64,000 bases of DNA from Methylocystis bryophila. GTDB lineage: Bacteria; Pseudomonadota; Alphaproteobacteria; Rhizobiales; Beijerinckiaceae. Position 1 is the first letter of the stretch. The number at the start of each line of letters is the position of its first letter. Positions 59,871 through 64,000 of the stretch are shown here, in pieces. The stretch covers positions 1,922,001-1,986,000 of the forward strand of contig NZ_AP027149.1 in assembly GCF_027925445.1 (NCBI RefSeq). Direction: 5' to 3'. The notes below the pieces were generated by a model that was not told where the DNA came from, searched no databases, and saw only the letters and a list, made by a program, of their open reading frames with translations. The position numbers and the translations under genes are program-made.

Positions 59871-62800
59871 ATGATGCGGTGTTCCAACTTTCGGCGCGGC
59901 GTTTCGGCCGCGGCCATGTTCGTCATGCTCGCGCCGGCGGGGGCCTGGGGGCAAACGAGCCTCCCTTCGATCGACATCGGCAAGCCGAAGCCGGTGACGC
60001 GGTCAGCGGCGAAGGCGAAACCCGCGCCCCACACGGGCGCGAGTCGCAGCGCAGACCGTGGTCGCGGCAACGCGGCGCCGGTGGCGGGGCCGGGAACCAG
60101 CGGGGTTGAGGATGCGACGAGCGCCGCCGCCGCCGCCCAGAACTATGGCGGGGCGGGGCCGCAGCAGAGCCCGTTCAACACGAGCTACGCTTACGAGAAG
60201 GCCAGCACCGGCACCAAGACCAGCACGCCGGTCATGGAGACGCCCGTCAATGTGCAGTCGGTCACCCAGCAAGTGCTCAGGGACAATCAGGTCACGAACC
60301 TTGCTCAGGCGTTGAAATTCGTCAGTGGCGTGACGACCAGCAGTTCGGGAGCCAGTAGCCATCCCTGGGACAGTATCGTCATTCGCGGATTTGCGACGAA
60401 TTACATCTACCGCGACGGCTTCCGCCTCGATCTCGGGAGCGGGGCGGGTAATGATATCGGCGGCTCGCAGGCGACGCAATTCGCCAACGTTCAGAGCATC
60501 GAGGTGCTCAAGGGCGCCGCGGCCGTGCTCTATGGGCTGAGCGAGCCGGGCGGCATCGTCAACATCATCACCAAGCAGCCGCTCGATCAGCCTTTCTATG
60601 CGACCGACCTCCAAATCGGCTCGCTGGCTGAATATCGCACCACCCTCGACGCCACGGGGCCGCTGACCTCCGACAAGTCGTGGCTCTACCGGATCAACAT
60701 GTCCTATGAAAACAATGGCGCGCCCTTCGGCTCTTTCGTCGACAACACCCATGCGGAAAACATTTTCGTCGCGCCCGTCGTCAAATGGAATATCGACAAT
60801 GACAGTTGGGTTAAGCTTGAGAGTCAGTACTACAGAAACAATTTCGCCGGATATTACGCAAACAATTTTCTGCTGAACGGCGGGTTTGTTTCGCTGCCTC
60901 GCCATACGAATTACAATGGTTATTCACCTTCGATATACAATAATATTTTCGCGGCCCTGACTTGGCTTCATGACTTTGACAAGGACTGGTCGATCAAGCA
61001 AATCATTTATTACAATCGCTACGAGACCGACAACACTGTTCATCAAGGGGCCGGCCTCGATGAATTCGCGTTCCCCTATCGCGCCATCGCTTTCCCCTGC
61101 TGCCAATTCGCATGGCCTGTGTACGATCGTTACCTCGCTGCCAGCCGCTCCGCCACCCAGACGCTGGCGACGGAAGTGAACCTCACCGGGAAAATCGACA
61201 CTTGGGGCGCAGAGCATGCCCTCCTTTTCGGTGGCGACTTTTACAGCACGATGAATTGGGCCAACAATAGTTTTGGGACGATCAATTCAGCGCAAAGCAT
61301 TTTTTTCCCGAGCAGTCCCGGGATGCCCTTTACTGGCCCCCTGTCGCCTCTCTACGAAGGCACGGCCCCGCAGGACACTGGCGGTCTCTATGCGCAGGAT
61401 CAAGTCAAGCTCCCCTATGATCTGTTTTTCATGGCCGGCGTGCGCTATCAATATTTCCGCCAGGGCGGGGGACTCGCCGGCTCCCCGAGTTTCGGCACAA
61501 ATCTTAGCGCCCTGACGACGTCGCCCCAGCACGCCGATGCAAAGCAATATGTAACGCCGCGTTTCGGGCTGTTGTGGCGGCCTTTCCCATGGATGAGCGG
61601 CTACATCAGCTACGCCGAGGGCTTTTCGACCAACTCCGGCTTCGTCTTTCCGAACACGCCTGCGCCCCCGACGGGCGCGCGCGACGCCGAAGCCGGCCTC
61701 AAATTCGAGTTCTTCGACGGCAAGCTCCGGGCCACCGTCGACTATTACGATCTGACGAAAACCAACGTCACCCAGCCGGATCTCAATCCTCTGCACATGT
61801 GCGGCGGAGGGGCCGGGAGCTGCTCGATCGTGGTTGGCGAAGCGCGCAGCAAGGGGCCTGAGGTCGACGTCCAGGGCGAGATTTACCCCGGCCTGAATAT
61901 GATCCTGGCCTACACGAATCAATCGACTGCCGTCACCAAAACGGTTCTCGGCGATCAAACGAATCTTCTCGGCCAGCCCTTCACCGGGATACCGCGCAAT
62001 GTCGCGACGCTTTCGGGAACCTATGAGTTTCAGGAGGGGAGCCTCAAAGGCCTCAAGCTCGGCGCAAGCTATCACTACAATGGCGCGCAACGCGTCGTCG
62101 ACAGCAGTGGATTGAATCTCGGCTGGCTCACCCCGAGCCTCGCGGGCTATGGGATCGTCGATCTACTCGCCGATTACCCCTTCAATTATGACGGCTGGAA
62201 GCTCGATGCCGGCGTCAACATTCATAATCTCTTCGACAGGACCTATTACACGAACGGCGTTATCACCGGCCCTTTCATCGGACTCGGCGGGTCTTATGCC
62301 AGTCGCAACATCGGCGATAGTTTCAGCGTGCTGGGTCACATCGGCGCGCAATGGCCCGGCTCGCCGCCCGCGCCGTCCAAGACCCCGGCGCCGGCCATCA
62401 CCTGGATTCACGACTGGACCGGGCCCTATGCGGGGCTCCAGGTCGGCATAGGCTTTGGCGACAACGACGGAAAGTTCTCCTACCTCACGCCCGACGGCTT
62501 CGGCGGCTCGCCGTCCTTCGTCACCAACGCCTATGGCGTGATCGCCGGCGCACATCTCGGTTACAACAAGCAATTCGACAATTGGGTCGTGGGTCTCGAG
62601 GGTTCCACCGACGTAGCGAACCTGGAACGCCTCGGCCTGCTCGCTTGGAACAATCCTGCGGGCGGTATGTCTTGCCCGTTCCTCGTCCAATACACGACTG
62701 TCGGCTGCGGCGGGACGATCAACGCCCACATTCAAACCTTGTTTCAAGGCTCGCTGCGGGCGCGCGCCGGCTATGCGTGGAATCGCTTGCTCCTCTATGG

Positions 62801-64000
62801 AACAGGCGGTCTCGCCTTGGGGGATTTCAATCTCCAGTCGAACATGGGCGGACAGGACACTTCCGGCAATTTCTACTATGCCGCCGCGAACGATCGTTCG
62901 CTGTGGCGTCTCGGCTGGACAGGCGGCGCGGGCGTCGAATATGCGATCACGCCGCGCATATCGGCGCGCGCCGAATATCGCTACAGCGATTTCGGCCATA
63001 TCGCCGAGGCGCCGACGAGCTTCTCCACGACGGTCGGCGGTCCGGTGTTCTACCAGGGTGAGCGTCACGTCACGCAGAACCAGCTGCAGGTCGGCGCGAG
63101 CTACAAATTCGGCGGGACGGACCCGGAGATGTTTCCGCTTGTCTCGCCGATCGTGAAGGGCCCGGCCCTGGGCGATCTGCCCTCACATAAGGGCGGTCCG
63201 CTTCTTCCGGCGGCTTACGCGGCCAATTGGACGGGCTTCTATCTCGGCGGTCAGGCGGGCTACGGCTGGGGCGACAATCACGGCGCCTATAACTACTCGA
63301 CGCCCATCGGCTTCGTTGCCCCCATCGGCGTCGTCGGAGCGGGCGCCTTGTCGCATGACGCTCAAGGCGTGATCTTCGGCGCCCACGCCGGATACAACCG
63401 GCAATTCGAGAGCGATCTGGTGCTCGGCCTAGAGGCCTCCGTCGACGGCGCGACGCTGATGCGGCGCGAGACGGTGGGCGCCACCAACGCCAGCGCCGAC
63501 CAGGCCGTGCTCACCTCGATGGTGCAGTCCGACATTCAGGGCTCGCTGCGCGGCCGCGCGGGCTACGCCTTCGGACGGCTGCTGCCCTATGTGACCGGCG
63601 GTCTCGCCATCGGCCATTTCGGCACGCAGTCGGACCTTGCGGGCGGCGCGTCGTCTACGCCGGGCTTCTATTTGCGGCCAACCTATATCGGCTTCGCCAC
63701 GCACGGGCTGCAATGGACGACGCGGCTAGGCTGGACGGTCGGCGGCGGCGCGGAATGGGCCGTCAGCGACCACTGGTCGATCCGCGGCGAATATCGCTAT
63801 TCGGAGTTCGGCTCCGTCTCCGATACGCCGAACGTCGCGCTGCCCGGGACCCTCTACGGCGGCGGACGCCGTCTCGACCAGAACCAGGTGCAATTCGGCG
63901 CGAGCTACAAATTCGGCGATCCGCTGCTCGTGCCCGTCGCCGCCCCGGTTCTCGCCGCCAAGGCGCCGCCCATCGACTGGACCGGCTACACTTGGGCGGG
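59871..64000 (+). CDS. TonB-dependent receptor fused to tandem Omp25/RopB-like barrels, 3'-truncated by window edge
   Basis: The frame from 59871 (or ATG 59874) is open to the last base: over 1376 residues. Residues 1-30 are a signal peptide ending near AWGQ. Residues about 105-235 are a plug domain (METPVNVQSVTQQVL; IVIRGFATNYIYRDGF; IEVLKGAAAVLYGLSEPGGI). Residues about 240-828 are the receptor barrel, ending LGHIGAQW. After a proline-rich linker (PGSPPAPSKTPAPA) comes WTGPYAGLQVGIGFGDN to QLQVGASYKFG (about 844-1083), then WTGFYLGGQAGYGWGDN to QVQFGASYKFG (about 1120-1350), and a third unit begins at DWTGYTWAG. The small barrels are of the Omp25/Omp31/RopB type. GAGG just upstream serves the start. 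Siderophore-type receptor by plug likeness; ligand unknown. Confidence 0.88.
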   Translation, partial: MMRCSNFRRGVSAAAMFVMLAPAGAWGQTSLPSIDIGKPKPVTRSAAKAKPAPHTGASRSADRGRGNAAPVAGPGTSGVEDATSAAAAAQNYGGAGPQQSPFNTSYAYEKASTGTKTSTPVMETPVNVQSVTQQVLRDNQVTNLAQALKFVSGVTTSSSGASSHPWDSIVIRGFATNYIYRDGFRLDLGSGAGNDIGGSQATQFANVQSIEVLKGAAAVLYGLSEPGGIVNIITKQPLDQPFYATDLQIGSLAEYRTTLDATGPLTSDKSWLYRINMSYENNGAPFGSFVDNTHAENIFVAPVVKWNIDNDSWVKLESQYYRNNFAGYYANNFLLNGGFVSLPRHTNYNGYSPSIYNNIFAALTWLHDFDKDWSIKQIIYYNRYETDNTVHQGAGLDEFAFPYRAIAFPCCQFAWPVYDRYLAASRSATQTLATEVNLTGKIDTWGAEHALLFGGDFYSTMNWANNSFGTINSAQSIFFPSSPGMPFTGPLSPLYEGTAPQDTGGLYAQDQVKLPYDLFFMAGVRYQYFRQGGGLAGSPSFGTNLSALTTSPQHADAKQYVTPRFGLLWRPFPWMSGYISYAEGFSTNSGFVFPNTPAPPTGARDAEAGLKFEFFDGKLRATVDYYDLTKTNVTQPDLNPLHMCGGGAGSCSIVVGEARSKGPEVDVQGEIYPGLNMILAYTNQSTAVTKTVLGDQTNLLGQPFTGIPRNVATLSGTYEFQEGSLKGLKLGASYHYNGAQRVVDSSGLNLGWLTPSLAGYGIVDLLADYPFNYDGWKLDAGVNIHNLFDRTYYTNGVITGPFIGLGGSYASRNIGDSFSVLGHIGAQWPGSPPAPSKTPAPAITWIHDWTGPYAGLQVGIGFGDNDGKFSYLTPDGFGGSPSFVTNAYGVIAGAHLGYNKQFDNWVVGLEGSTDVANLERLGLLAWNNPAGGMSCPFLVQYTTVGCGGTINAHIQTLFQGSLRARAGYAWNRLLLYGTGGLALGDFNLQSNMGGQDTSGNFYYAAANDRSLWRLGWTGGAGVEYAITPRISARAEYRYSDFGHIAEAPTSFSTTVGGPVFYQGERHVTQNQLQVGASYKFGGTDPEMFPLVSPIVKGPALGDLPSHKGGPLLPAAYAANWTGFYLGGQAGYGWGDNHGAYNYSTPIGFVAPIGVVGAGALSHDAQGVIFGAHAGYNRQFESDLVLGLEASVDGATLMRRETVGATNASADQAVLTSMVQSDIQGSLRGRAGYAFGRLLPYVTGGLAIGHFGTQSDLAGGASSTPGFYLRPTYIGFATHGLQWTTRLGWTVGGGAEWAVSDHWSIRGEYRYSEFGSVSDTPNVALPGTLYGGGRRLDQNQVQFGASYKFGDPLLVPVAAPVLAAKAPPIDWTGYTWA

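Noticed and set aside
1..64000. tRNA, rRNA, CRISPR arrays, prophage or restriction systems
   Set aside because: Intergenic gaps were read for tRNA T-loop patterns and for regularly spaced direct repeats; none was found.

Overview
The window looks like a chromosomal piece of a high-GC alphaproteobacterium, most likely order Hyphomicrobiales. The grounds are an EcfG-type sigma factor with small general-stress proteins (DUF3309, DUF1328, CsbD, DUF883-like), Omp25/RopB-type outer-membrane barrels, a GC-rich codon pattern, and a dispersed extragenic element common in that order. A cytosolic Csp3-like copper-storage protein would suit a methanotroph relative (Methylocystis/Methylosinus type), but no methane-oxidation gene is present, so that placement is a guess.

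Layout. (1) 1-14993, all on +: a tightly packed branched-chain amino acid catabolic run. It holds acetoacetyl-CoA synthetase (5' end off the window), the leucine (liu) genes for isovaleryl-CoA dehydrogenase, both methylcrotonyl-CoA carboxylase subunits, methylglutaconyl-CoA hydratase and HMG-CoA lyase, the valine genes for isobutyryl-CoA dehydrogenase and 3-hydroxyisobutyryl-CoA hydrolase, a thiolase, and E1alpha/E1beta/E2 of the branched-chain 2-oxoacid dehydrogenase. (2) 15155-23614, +: a partner-switching set (STAS antagonist, anti-sigma kinase, multi-PAS PP2C phosphatase) with a compact NAD-glutamate dehydrogenase inserted in it, then a patatin and a PRC-barrel protein. (3) 23.9-31 kb: small stress proteins, an EcfG-like sigma factor, LigD and Ku. 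Repeated GGAAC-N16-GGTT boxes in front of several of these genes suggest a common regulon. (4) 31-37.4 kb: an SDR followed by a region of decay: an IS5-family element with a passenger gene, a broken aquaporin, a broken hemerythrin, a TonB-receptor stub, a stray methyltransferase, and between them an intact DUF3008 gene and a copper-storage gene. (5) 37.4-50.7 kb, all on -: a gas-vesicle locus (gvpA, C-like, N, V-like, O, F/L, G, a GvpS-GvpK fusion, J, H, an unknown gene, a CDC48-type AAA ATPase) preceded by its likely regulators (NtrC-type activator, a second GvpF/L, PAS histidine kinase, receiver protein). A sigma-54 promoter can be read in front of gvpA. (6) 51-64 kb: small hypothetical genes, then a metal/metallophore uptake module (luciferase-like flavin oxidoreductase, FecB/C/D/E-type ABC transporter, two-component system) and, divergent from it, a TonB-dependent receptor.

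The most unusual item is that receptor. From 59871 its frame runs without a stop to the end of the window and continues past the 22-strand receptor barrel into at least two, and the start of a third, Omp25/RopB-like small barrels. Other items worth attention are the GvpS-GvpK fusion, the transposon passenger gene whose stop codon is supplied by the duplicated target site, and the glutamate dehydrogenase without its N-terminal regulatory part.
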